From Clostridia bacterium (GTDB taxonomy: Bacteria; Bacillota; Clostridia; Christensenellales; Aristaeellaceae): 57,459 nt of DNA. The DNA is taken from the NCBI GenBank assembly GCA_017550745.1, contig JAFZOG010000104.1, positions 1-57,459 on the forward strand, written 5' to 3'. The notes under the pieces are model-generated. The model was not told the DNA's origin and searched no databases. It saw nothing but the letters and a program-made list of their open reading frames with translations. Below, piece by piece: positions 9,061 to 17,080 of the stretch; the stretch's first letter is position 1; each line of letters opens with the position of its first letter. The translations under genes were made by a program, and so were the position numbers.

Positions 9061-10017
9061 TCAGAACAGGGAATAGTCCGGCTCGATCTTCTTTACGATG
9101 GCGTTGACCGTCAGCACCAGGATAAAGCCGATCAGGGACTGGTAAAGCCCCACAGCGGAGGCGGTGGAGAAGTTGAAGTCGGACACTGTGGCGCGGTACA
9201 CGAACATTTCGATGATGTCCACCTTCTGGTACAGGATGGGGTTGCGGCCCACCAGGTTCCAGAACAGGCCGAAGTCGCCCTTCACGATGCCGCCCAGGGC
9301 AAACAGCAGCAGGATGACCACCGTGGGCTTCAGGCTGGGCAGGATGATGTACCGGATCTTCTGCCAGCCGTTGGCGCCGTCGATCATGGACGCCTCGATG
9401 ATGGAGTCGTCAATGCCCATGATGGCGGCGAAATAGACCACGGAGTTGTAGCCCGTCTTTTGCCACAGATGCACCAATATGATGATGAAGGGCCAGGGGT
9501 CGCCCGTCTTGTACAGGCGCAGCGGCTCTGCCCCGATGGATTTGAGGACCACGTTCAGGAAGCCGGTGTCAGAGTTCAGCAGGCTGAACACCAGCAGGCC
9601 CACCAGCACCTGGGAGATGAAGTAGGGCAGGAACATCATGGTCTGGCTGACCTTGCGGAAGGATTTGCTCTGGATCTCCTTGAGCAGGATGGCCACCGTG
9701 ACCGCCAGCAGATTGTCCAGCAGGATGAACGCCAGGTTGAACAGGATGGTGTTCTGCGTCAGCGTCCACAGTTTGCCGGACTTTGCCACGAAGTCGAAGT
9801 TTTTCAGCCCCACGAAGGGACTGCCGAAAATGCCCTTTCGGTAGTTGTAGTTCACGAAGGCCACGTAAATGCCCGGCAGAGGCGCGTAGCTGAAAGCGAT
9901 GAAATAGATGATGGCCGGAACGCACATCAGAATCAGCGTCTTGGAATTGAACAGCTTCTTCGACAGCGCCCCTTTCATGGAATATGGGGCCGGCTTTCTT
10001 GGATTGATGGTAGTCAT
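9061..10017 (-). CDS. Carbohydrate ABC transporter permease, LplB-like
   Basis: A 318-residue permease of the MalF/LplB type, with membrane segments starting at about residue 30 (LILMCVPAIIYFIAFSYAPLPG) and an EAA loop EASMIDGANGWQKIRYIILP near residue 215. It forms the channel with the LplC-like protein. The start has GGGAGG a few nt upstream. As first gene of the operon it is preceded by a leader of about 200 nt and a near-consensus promoter. Confidence 0.9.
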   Translation of the reverse strand: MTTINPRKPAPYSMKGALSKKLFNSKTLILMCVPAIIYFIAFSYAPLPGIYVAFVNYNYRKGIFGSPFVGLKNFDFVAKSGKLWTLTQNTILFNLAFILLDNLLAVTVAILLKEIQSKSFRKVSQTMMFLPYFISQVLVGLLVFSLLNSDTGFLNVVLKSIGAEPLRLYKTGDPWPFIIILVHLWQKTGYNSVVYFAAIMGIDDSIIEASMIDGANGWQKIRYIILPSLKPTVVILLLFALGGIVKGDFGLFWNLVGRNPILYQKVDIIEMFVYRATVSDFNFSTASAVGLYQSLIGFILVLTVNAIVKKIEPDYSLF

Positions 10018-10107
10018 ATTCCGCCTCCCAACTGTGTTTGATCGGTGTCAGAGCAGCCGCCGCCATAAAGAAAACCGGACGAAAACGAAATCCCCCTTCC
10101 GCGCCGT

Positions 10108-10129
10108 TTTCACGCCGTGCCGCGTGAAA
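10108..10129. promoter_or_regulatory. Inverted repeat in the lplB leader, possible operator
   Basis: TTTCACGC (10108-10115) and GCGTGAAA (10122-10129) form an 8-bp inverted repeat with a 6-nt spacer in the untranslated leader of the sugar operon. It could be an RNA hairpin or a binding site for a sugar-responsive repressor. No regulator gene sits directly beside the operon. Confidence 0.4.
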
Positions 10130-10222
10130 GCTGCCTGCGCCCGGCTTTATTCTGCTCTTTTGATTGCTTTTAACGTGTTTACAGATCCTTTGCATATGGT
10201 CTGATTCTCTTAGGCATTCTTC

Positions 10223-10251
10223 ATTATACCAGAATCGTCATGCCATTGCAA
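10223..10251 (-). promoter_or_regulatory. Sigma-A promoter of the sugar operon
   Basis: On the minus strand TTGCAA (10246-10251) and TATAAT (10223-10228) are separated by 17 nt. It points at the lplB-like gene, about 205 nt away. The rest of the gap between 10018 and 10517 holds the leader hairpin and the opp terminator. Confidence 0.75.
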
Positions 10252-10432
10252 CCCCCAATTGATGATTATCCGGTGGGAAATATGCCATATATGCCAGTAA
10301 ACTGCCTTTCCCATTGGATCGGGCGATGCGCTGATACGTGCAAATGATGAAAAAGCGGGATGCCGGGAAGGGAAGAAAACCTATGGGGCAATGCCCGGGA
10401 AACGGGAGGCCAGCGGCGGACACGGCATCAGG

Positions 10433-10479
10433 AAAAACTGCTCCCCCGCCTTCGTCGTGCATGATCCGCGGGGGAGCAG
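10433..10479 (-). terminator. Rho-independent terminator of the opp operon
   Basis: On the minus strand a perfect 12-bp GC-rich stem CTGCTCCCCCGC/GCGGGGGAGCAG (10468-10479 with 10438-10449) is followed by TTTTT. It lies about 40 nt after the oppF-like stop codon. Confidence 0.85.
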
Positions 10480-10517
10480 GGATTTCATCCTGTGCGTTCC
10501 TGAAAAATAGGAACTGT

Positions 10518-11492
10518 TTATTCCGCCCGATGGCAGGCGGCGAAATGGTTCGGCGAAACTTCCCGCAGCAGAGGCTTTTTTGTCTTGCATTCCTCTGTGC
10601 AGCGGGCGCATCGGGTGTGGAAGGGACAGCCGCTGGGCGGGGCGGCGGGATTGGGCACATCGCCTTCCAGGATGATGTGCTGTTTTTTATTCGCCGGGTC
10701 GTGGGAGGGCACGGCGCTGAGCAGGGCCTGGGTATAGGGGTGGGCCGGGTGGCGGTAAACTTCCTCCGTGGCTCCTGTTTCCATGAGGGAACCCAGGTAC
10801 ATCACCCCCACGCTGTCGCTGATATGGCGCACCACGTTCAGGTCGTGGGAAATGAATACCATGGAAAGCTGCATTTCCTGCTGCAGTTCCATCATCAGGT
10901 TCAGGATCTGGGCCTGAATGGACACGTCCAGGGCGGACACCGGTTCGTCCGCCACCACGAAGCTGGGGTGGGTGATCAGGGCCCGGGCGATGGAAATGCG
11001 CTGCTTCTGGCCGCCGGAAAACTGGTGGGGGTAGCGCTCCAGCTGGTCGGGCGTCATGCCGATCAGGCGCAGCATGTCCTCCACCCGCTCCCGTATTTCC
11101 TGGGGCGGCAGGCTGAAATGCACTTTCAGCGGCTCGCTGAGCAGCTTCCACACGTTCATTCGGGGGTTGAGGGAGGAATAGGGGTTCTGGAAGATGAACT
11201 GCATGTCCCGGCGTTTGAGGCGCATTTCTTCCTCTGTCAGTTTCCCCAGGTTTTCGCCGCCCATATACACCTCGCCGCCGGTGGGCTCGATGAGCCGCAG
11301 GAGGGCGGAGCCGGTGGTGCTTTTGCCGCAGCCGGATTCGCCCACCAGGGCGAACACCTCCCGCCGCCGCACGGAAAAGCTCACGTCCTCCACGGCGTGC
11401 ACGTGGCCCACCACTTTTTTCATCAGGCCGCGCCGGATGGGAAAATACACCTGCAGATTGCGGGCTTCCAGCAGCTTTTCTTTTTCGCTCAT
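10518..11492 (-). CDS. oppF: Oligopeptide-type ABC transporter ATP-binding protein, OppF-like
   Basis: A 324-residue ATPase with Walker [10 protein letters not shown], signature LSGGQ-type sequence FSGGQKQR and Walker [13 protein letters not shown], followed by the C-terminal oligo_HPY extension with its cysteine cluster [14 protein letters not shown]. It energises the peptide/nickel-type importer together with the OppD-like protein. I start it at [20 protein letters not shown] lies 7 nt upstream, and the ATG overlaps the oppD stop as ATGA, so translation is coupled. A longer in-frame reading upstream lies inside oppD and is not credible. The symbol reflects family position, not proven substrate. 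Confidence 0.9.
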   Translation of the reverse strand: MSEKEKLLEARNLQVYFPIRRGLMKKVVGHVHAVEDVSFSVRRREVFALVGESGCGKSTTGSALLRLIEPTGGEVYMGGENLGKLTEEEMRLKRRDMQFIFQNPYSSLNPRMNVWKLLSEPLKVHFSLPPQEIRERVEDMLRLIGMTPDQLERYPHQFSGGQKQRISIARALITHPSFVVADEPVSALDVSIQAQILNLMMELQQEMQLSMVFISHDLNVVRHISDSVGVMYLGSLMETGATEEVYRHPAHPYTQALLSAVPSHDPANKKQHIILEGDVPNPAAPPSGCPFHTRCARCTEECKTKKPLLREVSPNHFAACHRAE

Positions 11493-12481
11493 GCTTCCAC
11501 CTCCCCGCTGTGCAGGAAGCAGCGGCACAGATGGCCGGGGGCTGTTTCTGTCAGGGCCGGCATGCCTGCTTTGCATTTTTCCGTGCATTGGCCGCACCGT
11601 TCGGCGAACCGGCAGCCTTCGCTCCACTGCCCCCCGGGGGGCACGATGCCGGGGATGGTGTACAGCTTCCGGGTTTCTCCGCCCAGGCTGGTCACGGCCC
11701 GCAGCAGGCCCAGGGTATAGGGATGGGACGGATGGCTGAACAGCTCTTCCACCGGGGCCTGCTCCACGATCTGCCCGGCGTAGAACACCGCCACCTCCTC
11801 GCAGGTTTCGGCGATGACCCCCAGATCGTGGGTGATCATAATGATGGAAGTATCGTTCTGTTCCTTGAGATCGTTCATCAGCTTCAGAATCTGCGCCTGG
11901 ATGGTCACGTCCAGGGCGGTGGTAGGCTCGTCCGCCAGCAGCAGCCGGGGGGAATTGATGAGGGCGATGGCGATCATGATGCGCTGCAATTGCCCGCCGG
12001 AAAGCTGGTGGGCGTAGGAGGCCAGGGTCTGCTCCGGGCGGGGGATGTTTACCCGCCGCAGCATCTCCAGCGCTTTTTCCCGCATTTCGGCCTTGCCCAT
12101 GCCGGGATGGTGGAAGGAGAGGGCTTCGTACATCTGGCTTTCCACGGTGAAAATGGGATCAAGCGAGGTCATGGGCTCCTGGAAGATCATGGAGATTTCC
12201 CGGCCCCGCACGGAGCGCATTTCTTTCCGGCTCAGGCGCAGCAGTTCCTTTTCCCCCTCCTTGCTGTCATAGCGGATGGAGCCCTCGCTCACCCGCAGGG
12301 GATAGGGCAGCAGGCCCAGGATGGCGTTGGCGGTGATGGACTTGCCGCAGCCGGATTCGCCCACCACGCCGAAGGAGCACTTCTTTTTGACATCCAAATC
12401 CACTTTGTCCAGCAGCCGCACGGTATCCTTGCCCCGGAGGGTGGTGATTTTCAGATTCCGGATTTCCAATAAATTTTCCAT
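11489..12481 (-). CDS. oppD: Oligopeptide-type ABC transporter ATP-binding protein, OppD-like
   Basis: A 330-residue ATPase with Walker [10 protein letters not shown], signature LSGGQLQR and Walker [13 protein letters not shown], plus the C-terminal extension containing [10 protein letters not shown]. Position 4 of the Walker A tail is I rather than T, which is common in OppD/DppD proteins. The ATG of MENLLEIRN has AGGAGG 7 nt upstream; a GTG directly before it is less likely. It starts 12 nt after the oppC-like stop and overlaps oppF. Confidence 0.9.
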   Translation of the reverse strand: MENLLEIRNLKITTLRGKDTVRLLDKVDLDVKKKCSFGVVGESGCGKSITANAILGLLPYPLRVSEGSIRYDSKEGEKELLRLSRKEMRSVRGREISMIFQEPMTSLDPIFTVESQMYEALSFHHPGMGKAEMREKALEMLRRVNIPRPEQTLASYAHQLSGGQLQRIMIAIALINSPRLLLADEPTTALDVTIQAQILKLMNDLKEQNDTSIIMITHDLGVIAETCEEVAVFYAGQIVEQAPVEELFSHPSHPYTLGLLRAVTSLGGETRKLYTIPGIVPPGGQWSEGCRFAERCGQCTEKCKAGMPALTETAPGHLCRCFLHSGEVEA

Positions 12482-12493
12482 CACACGCCCTCC

Positions 12494-13369
12494 TTATAAT
12501 TTCAGCTTCGGGTCCAGCACGTCCCGCAGGGCGTCGCCCAGGATGTTGAAGGACAGGATGGTCATGATGATGAACAGCGCCGGGAAGATGACCAGCCAGG
12601 GAGCGCGCTCCATGTATTTGCGCGCGTCGGAAAGCATGCTGCCCCAGGAGGGGTTGGGGGGCTGTATGCCCAGGCCCAGGAAGCTCATGGAGGCTTCCGT
12701 CAGGATGGCGCCGGAGAGGGCCAGCGTGGCCTGCACGGTGAAGGGGGCCATCACGTTGGGCGTGACGTGCTTAAACAGAATACTCATTTTTTTAAGCCCA
12801 ATGGAGCGGGCGTTGGCGATGTAGTCCGTGGATTTCACGGTTTTCACCGAGGCCCGCACTGTGCGGCAGAACACGGGAATATTCACGATGCCGATGGCGA
12901 TCATGGTGTTGACGATGCTGGTGCCCAGGGCGGACACGATGAACAGCGCCAGCAGGATGGAGGGAAAGGCGAAAATCACGTCCATTACCATCATGATGGC
13001 GGACTCGATCTTGCCCTCAAAAAACCCGGCGATCATCCCGAACAGGTATCCAAACCCCGCTGCGATGCCCACGGCCACGATGCCCACCACCAGCGACACC
13101 CGCGCACCGTACACGATGCGGCTGAACACGTCGCGGCCGAAATTGTCCGTGCCGAACCAGAACTGGGCGCTGGGGCCGGTGAGCTTGGCCCGGGCGTTCA
13201 TTTTCGCCACGTCATACTGGGCGATCCACGGCGCGAACACGGCCAGCAATATCACGATGCCCACGCCGATCATGCCCGCCCGGCCCATAGGGTCGCGCCA
13301 AAGCTGGCGCAGCAGGCTTTCGTTGCCGGGCAGGGAACGGTTCCTGACGGGGCGGTTCTTCTTTTTCAT
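12494..13369 (-). CDS. oppC: Oligopeptide-type ABC transporter permease, OppC-like
   Basis: A 291-residue permease of the OppC/DppC family. A short basic N-terminus precedes the first membrane segment at about 33-53 (AGMIGVGIVILLAVFAPWI). The conserved block GTDNFGRDVFSRIVYGARVSL near residue 72-93 is diagnostic, and the EAA-type loop with ANARSIGLKKM lies near 185. It forms the transmembrane channel with the OppB-like protein. The gene starts 13 nt after the oppB-like stop, with GAGGG upstream. Confidence 0.9.
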   Translation of the reverse strand: MKKKNRPVRNRSLPGNESLLRQLWRDPMGRAGMIGVGIVILLAVFAPWIAQYDVAKMNARAKLTGPSAQFWFGTDNFGRDVFSRIVYGARVSLVVGIVAVGIAAGFGYLFGMIAGFFEGKIESAIMMVMDVIFAFPSILLALFIVSALGTSIVNTMIAIGIVNIPVFCRTVRASVKTVKSTDYIANARSIGLKKMSILFKHVTPNVMAPFTVQATLALSGAILTEASMSFLGLGIQPPNPSWGSMLSDARKYMERAPWLVIFPALFIIMTILSFNILGDALRDVLDPKLKL

Positions 13370-13382
13370 CTCCGTTCCCTCC

Positions 13383-14327
13383 TCAGCTGTACGAAATACG
13401 CGGGTCGATGTAGGTATACAGGATATCCACCAGCAGGTTGATGATCACATACAGGAACGCGATGAAGAGCACGCAGCCCTGCACCACGGGATAATCCCGC
13501 TGGGAAATGCCGGTCAGGGTAAACTGGCCCAGGCCGGGGATGGAGAAAATCTGCTCGATCACTACCGTGCCGCCCATCAGCCCGCCGATCTGCATCCCGA
13601 TGAGGGTGACGATGGGGATGGAGCTGTTCTTGAAGGCGTGGCGGAAAATGGTCACGCGCTCCGGCGCGCCTTTGGCCCGCACGGCCTTGATGTAATCCTG
13701 CCGCAGCACCTCCAGCATGGAGGAGCGGGTCATGCGCATCACCGACCCCGCCATGACCGAGCCCAGAATGAACGCGGGCAGCAGCATGATTTCCATGTTG
13801 GTGCCGAAGTTTTCAAACAGGCCCACATATTTCACCGGCGTGTAGTAATTGAACGCCTTGGAGAAGAACAGAATCAGCAGCGTGGCCGAGGCAAAGTTGG
13901 GGATGCTCACCCCCAGCAGCGCCACCACGCGCACGATGCGGTCAATGACGCTGTTGCGCTTGAGGGCGGACAGGATGCCCAGGGGCAGGGCGATGATCCA
14001 GGCGATCACGCAGGCCAGGATGGCCAGCTCCGCGGAGATCCTGAACCGGCTGATGATCTCCGGGAAAACCGGCGCGCCTGTGCGGAAGGATTCGCCGAAG
14101 TCCCCGGTCAGCGCCTTGCCGATCCAGGAAAAATACTGCTGCACCAGCGGCTTGTCCAGCCCCAGCTTGGCTTCCCACATGGCCCGCAGCTCGGGCGTTT
14201 CCTCAATGCCTAAAATGCCCGATACCACGTCGCCGGGAATCAGCTGCATGATGATGAAGATGGCAATGCTGACGCCGATCAATATGGGTATCAGCGTCAG
14301 CAGGCGGCGGATGATGTAGTCACGCAT
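13383..14327 (-). CDS. oppB: Oligopeptide-type ABC transporter permease, OppB-like
   Basis: A 314-residue permease of the OppB/DppB family. The start MRDYIIRRLLTLIPILIGVS is the classic N-terminus of the family and has AGGAG 7 nt upstream, so the 120 extra in-frame codons upstream are not coding. Further family marks are the LGLDKPLVQQYFSWIGKALTGDFGES block near residue 60-85 and the RAKGAPERV loop near 210-220. It is the first gene of the oppBCDF cluster. The family 5 binding protein that should serve it lies about 1 kb further upstream, beyond a divergent XRE gene. Confidence 0.9.
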   Translation of the reverse strand: MRDYIIRRLLTLIPILIGVSIAIFIIMQLIPGDVVSGILGIEETPELRAMWEAKLGLDKPLVQQYFSWIGKALTGDFGESFRTGAPVFPEIISRFRISAELAILACVIAWIIALPLGILSALKRNSVIDRIVRVVALLGVSIPNFASATLLILFFSKAFNYYTPVKYVGLFENFGTNMEIMLLPAFILGSVMAGSVMRMTRSSMLEVLRQDYIKAVRAKGAPERVTIFRHAFKNSSIPIVTLIGMQIGGLMGGTVVIEQIFSIPGLGQFTLTGISQRDYPVVQGCVLFIAFLYVIINLLVDILYTYIDPRISYS

Positions 14328-14342
14328 AAGCTTCTCCTGATG

Positions 14343-14377
14343 TGTAAGATTGAGCGGAAACCACAACAATGTAAGAT
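14343..14377. repeat. Direct repeat TGTAAGAT in the oppB leader
   Basis: TGTAAGAT occurs at 14343-14350 and again at 14370-14377, two direct copies 27 nt apart start to start, just upstream of oppB. It may be a paired binding site. The match is short, so chance is possible. Confidence 0.25.
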
Positions 14378-14411
14378 CACCGGCGCGGCGCATACTTGTG
14401 ACCTTGTTTTC

Positions 14412-14442
14412 TTCCCTTCCACGTGCTATGGTTGGAAGGGAA
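14412..14442. promoter_or_regulatory. 9-bp inverted repeat between oppB and the XRE gene
   Basis: TTCCCTTCC (14412-14420) and GGAAGGGAA (14434-14442) are perfect complements with a 13-nt spacer. It sits in the divergent control region. It may be a hairpin in a leader RNA or an operator; no long T-run follows on either strand. Confidence 0.4.
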
Positions 14443-14470
14443 AAATACTCGTTTGCCGGGATGCCCGGTT

Positions 14471-14510
14471 TGCAACCAGCGGTTGCATTGTTCGATTCGA
14501 TCAACGGTTG
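14471..14510. promoter_or_regulatory. Two related palindromes upstream of the XRE gene, candidate operator
   Basis: TGCAACC-AGC-GGTTGCA (14471-14487) is a perfect 7+7 palindrome. CAAC-G-GTTG (14502-14510) follows and shares the GGTTGC half-site. Paired palindromes of this size in a divergent region are typical for XRE-type autoregulation, so I infer they bind the adjacent regulator. Confidence 0.4.
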
Positions 14511-14535
14511 CTTGCCACGGGAAGGAGAATTCCTT

Positions 14536-14592
14536 ATGCTTAAAGCGCACCCGGCCGGTGGCAAAAAAATAAAAAGGAGCGGGAAACCATGA
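14536..14592 (+). CDS. 18-residue leader ORF coupled to the XRE gene
   Basis: An ATG at 14536 is preceded by a strong GGAAGGAG about 8 nt upstream and opens an 18-codon frame (MLKAHPAGGKKIKRSGKP). Its TGA at 14590-14592 overlaps the ATG of the regulator gene as ATGA. The regulator's own AAAAGGAGCGGG site is inside this small ORF. The arrangement is that of a translated leader that couples or gates translation of the regulator. The peptide is basic (five K/R) and has no recognisable homologue. It could also be chance. Confidence 0.4.
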   Translation: MLKAHPAGGKKIKRSGKP

Positions 14593-15167
14593 TCAACAAT
14601 CAGCAGGTTGGAAGGAACATGATGCTGCTGCGGCTGCAAAAAGGACTGAGCCAGCAAGGCCTTGCGGAGATGTGCAATGTGACGCACCAGGCGGTGAGCA
14701 AGCGGGAAACCGGCGCAGCGCTGCCGGATATGCAGACGCTGTTGTTTTTGAGCAAATACTTTGGGACATCCATGGAAGACATTCTAAGCGGCGATATCTC
14801 GCTGGATGTACAGGACACCGCGCCTGATCTGACGGATGCGGAAACACTGCCCGCTATGACCGCAACGGAAATGCCTTCCGCATTGGAAGCGCCGCCCGTT
14901 CGGGAGGAGAATATTCCGGTGATGGGCTGGGACCAGATCATTGATCTGGCGCCTTTTGCCAGCCGGGAAACCCTGGAAACGCATGCCGAACACTGCCAGG
15001 AGGCATTGGATAAAGAAAGGCTGTGCGATCTGGCGCCTTTCCTGTCCTCGGCCTATTTGGACAAGCTCGTCAGGAGGATGGGCACCGCCGGCCCAGAACT
15101 CGCGCTGGAATTGGCGCCTTTCCTGTCCAGGAAGACGGTGGATTGGCTGCTGTGCGGGCAAAATTGA
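14589..15167 (+). CDS. XRE-family regulator with LAPF repeats
   Basis: A 192-residue protein. Residues 9-65 form an XRE helix-turn-helix (QKGLSQQGLAEMCNVTHQAVSKRETGAALPDMQTLLFLSKYF). A low-complexity linker follows (about 75-112), then three copies of a short repeat beginning LAPF at residues 120, 148 and 175, each followed by a small helix. The repeats may form a ligand-sensing or oligomerisation module. It is divergent from oppBCDF and sits between these genes and the binding protein, so it may control peptide import. Start chosen for the AAAAGGAG site about 11 nt upstream. Confidence 0.8.
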   Translation: MINNQQVGRNMMLLRLQKGLSQQGLAEMCNVTHQAVSKRETGAALPDMQTLLFLSKYFGTSMEDILSGDISLDVQDTAPDLTDAETLPAMTATEMPSALEAPPVREENIPVMGWDQIIDLAPFASRETLETHAEHCQEALDKERLCDLAPFLSSAYLDKLVRRMGTAGPELALELAPFLSRKTVDWLLCGQN

Positions 15168-15239
15168 ACCAGGCAAAATACCCGTTTTTCGCTTCTTGAA
15201 TGAGGCCGCCAGAGGAACCTTCCCGAAGGAAGCAAAAAC

Positions 15240-15282
15240 GAAGAAATCAGGCAGGCGTCCGCGGGAACAGCACGCCTGCCTG
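15240..15282. terminator. Terminator between XRE gene and binding-protein gene
   Basis: An 11-bp perfect stem CAGGCAGGCGT/ACGCCTGCCTG (15248-15258 with 15272-15282) is followed on the minus strand by ATTTCTTCGTTTTT. It lies between convergent genes and serves mainly the minus-strand binding-protein gene. Confidence 0.75.
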
Positions 15283-15298
15283 AAAATGGATCACATAG

Positions 15299-16816
15299 TT
15301 ACTTCGCCAGCGTCACGCCGGAGAAGTTGTTGGCGTTGGAGGCGTTGGGGGCGAAGCCCTGCAGCGCGTTGGAGGCCAGGAAGTATTCCTGGGGGCTGGC
15401 TACGATGGCGACCACGCAGTCATTCAGGATGATGTTGGTGGCTTCCTTGTAGTATTCCTCGCGCTTTAAGGTGTCGGTGGTGGACTGGGCCAGCTCGCAG
15501 AGCTCATCCACCCGGGCGTTGGAATAATCCTGGATGTTGGCGGAGGAGCCGGTCTTGAAGAAGAAGCCCACCGCGCGGCTGGGATCGGAGCCCGCGCCGT
15601 TCTGGCACACCATGATGTCAAAGTCATGGCCGTTCCAGGCGTCCAGGTACTGGCCGCGTTCCACGTCCTGCACGTTGGCCTTGATGCCGATTTCGCTGAG
15701 CTGCTGCTCCACCACCAGGCCGGTGTCGCGGATGCTGTCCAGCAGGCCCACGATGATGTTGGTTTCAAAGCCGTTGGGATAGCCCGCCTCGGCCAGCAGG
15801 GCTTTGGCCTTTTCGATGTTCTGGGTGTAGTATTCGTTCTCGGTCACGTCCACGGCCCAGTGGCCCAGGGAGGCGGGCACGAAGCCGGATACCAGCGCCT
15901 TGCCGTTGAAGGCGAACTCGATGATCTCCTCCCGGTTCAGGGCCAGGTTGACGGCCTGGCGCACCAGGGGATTGTCAAAGGGCGCCCGGTTCGGGTTCAG
16001 GAACAGGCCGGTGTAGTTGCGGCTCTGGTAGGAAATGATCTGGATGTTGGCGTCCTTCTCCACCAGGTCCAGCATGGCGGTGTCGGCCACGATCAGGTCC
16101 ACCGCGCCGGTGCGCAGGGCGGCCAGGCGGGCGGAAGCGTCGGTGAGCACATAGAATTCGATGGCGTCAAAGGTGGCCTTGCCCGCTTCGTCGAAGTAGT
16201 CGGGGAAGGCTTTTACGGTGATGCTGTTGTCCGGCACCCATTCGCCCAGGGTGTAGGGGCCGGTGCCGCCGTCGGCCAGCAGGAGGCTGCCGTCGTTGGC
16301 TTCCACCACTTCCTTGGCCACGATGGAGCAGTAGGAAGAGGAGAGGTTTGCCAGGAAGGGCGCGTTGATGTTTTTCAGGGTGATTTTCACGGTGTAATCG
16401 TCGATCACTTCCACCTTGTCGATATCGCCCGCGTAACTGCTGGAATTGCCCAGAGCGCCGGTGGCGGGGTCAAGGATGCGCTCGAAGGAGTATTTCACGT
16501 CCTCGGCGGTCATCTTGCGGCCGTTGTGGAAGGTGACGTTTTCCGCCAGATGGAAAATGTAGGTCAGGTCGTCGGGCTGTTCCCAGCTGACAGCCAGCTC
16601 GGGGATCACGTTCAGGTTTTCGTCCACGTCCACCAGGGTGTTGTACATCTGGCCGATCATGCGCATGGAGGCCACGGCGGAAATGGTATGGGGGTCGAAG
16701 CCGCCCGCCGCGTCGGCGTCCACGCCGTAACGCAGCACGTTTTCTTCCGCCAGGGAGACGGAAACCATCGTCAGCGCCATCATGAGCGCCACCAGCAGGG
16801 CAAACAGTTTCTTCAT
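15299..16816 (-). CDS. Family 5 peptide/nickel-type solute-binding protein
   Basis: A 505-residue SBP_bac_5 protein (DppA/OppA type). The signal peptide is MKKLFALLVALMMALTMVSVSLA|EE; no lipobox cysteine is present. Typical family stretches are GFDPHTISAVAS, NVTFHNGRKMTAEDVKYSFER near residues 90-115, and NRAPFDNPLVRQAVNLALNRE near 280-300. It should deliver peptides or another small ligand to the OppBCDF-like importer encoded about 1 kb away on the same strand. The start was set at MKKLFALL, which has AAAGAGGTG upstream; the 30 in-frame codons before it are not credible. Confidence 0.9.
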   Translation of the reverse strand: MKKLFALLVALMMALTMVSVSLAEENVLRYGVDADAAGGFDPHTISAVASMRMIGQMYNTLVDVDENLNVIPELAVSWEQPDDLTYIFHLAENVTFHNGRKMTAEDVKYSFERILDPATGALGNSSSYAGDIDKVEVIDDYTVKITLKNINAPFLANLSSSYCSIVAKEVVEANDGSLLLADGGTGPYTLGEWVPDNSITVKAFPDYFDEAGKATFDAIEFYVLTDASARLAALRTGAVDLIVADTAMLDLVEKDANIQIISYQSRNYTGLFLNPNRAPFDNPLVRQAVNLALNREEIIEFAFNGKALVSGFVPASLGHWAVDVTENEYYTQNIEKAKALLAEAGYPNGFETNIIVGLLDSIRDTGLVVEQQLSEIGIKANVQDVERGQYLDAWNGHDFDIMVCQNGAGSDPSRAVGFFFKTGSSANIQDYSNARVDELCELAQSTTDTLKREEYYKEATNIILNDCVVAIVASPQEYFLASNALQGFAPNASNANNFSGVTLAK

Positions 16817-16911
16817 AAATACACCTCTTTCCGTATAATTCAAAGCGCTGCCGCGCATTGATTCAACAGACTGCACCGCGATCATCATGTAATTTTCTTT
16901 CCTCATTGTTT

Positions 16912-16940
16912 ATTTTATCATATTTTCGCTCCCGGTACAA
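16912..16940 (-). promoter_or_regulatory. Promoter of the family 5 binding-protein gene
   Basis: On the minus strand TTGTAC (16935-16940) and TAAAAT (16912-16917) are 17 nt apart, about 95 nt before the start codon. The -35 box is weak. Confidence 0.5.
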
Positions 16941-16988
16941 GCAAATCGGAAAAAAATTTCACAGCCGGGGGCACCCGGCGGTTTCTCA

Positions 16989-17017
16989 TTGACACGGTCC
17001 GCGGCATCGTATACAAT
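16989..17017 (+). promoter_or_regulatory. Promoter of the Gfo/Idh/MocA gene
   Basis: TTGACA (16989-16994) and TACAAT (17012-17017) are 17 nt apart, near consensus. A small CCCC/GGGG stem (about 17041-17057) lies in the leader. Confidence 0.8.
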
Positions 17018-17080
17018 AACAGCGGTATCTGATGCGCTACCCCCTGGCTTACGGGGAATGAAGTAAAAGGAGAGTGTCCT

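Noticed and set aside
14328-14687. N-terminal extension of OppB by 120 residues
   Set aside because: The family start MRDYIIRRLL with a ribosome binding site lies inside, and the extension overlaps the divergent regulator and its control sites.
15466-15768. Small minus-strand frame inside the binding-protein gene
   Set aside because: Out of frame with the real gene and rich in W, S and P from codon shadows.
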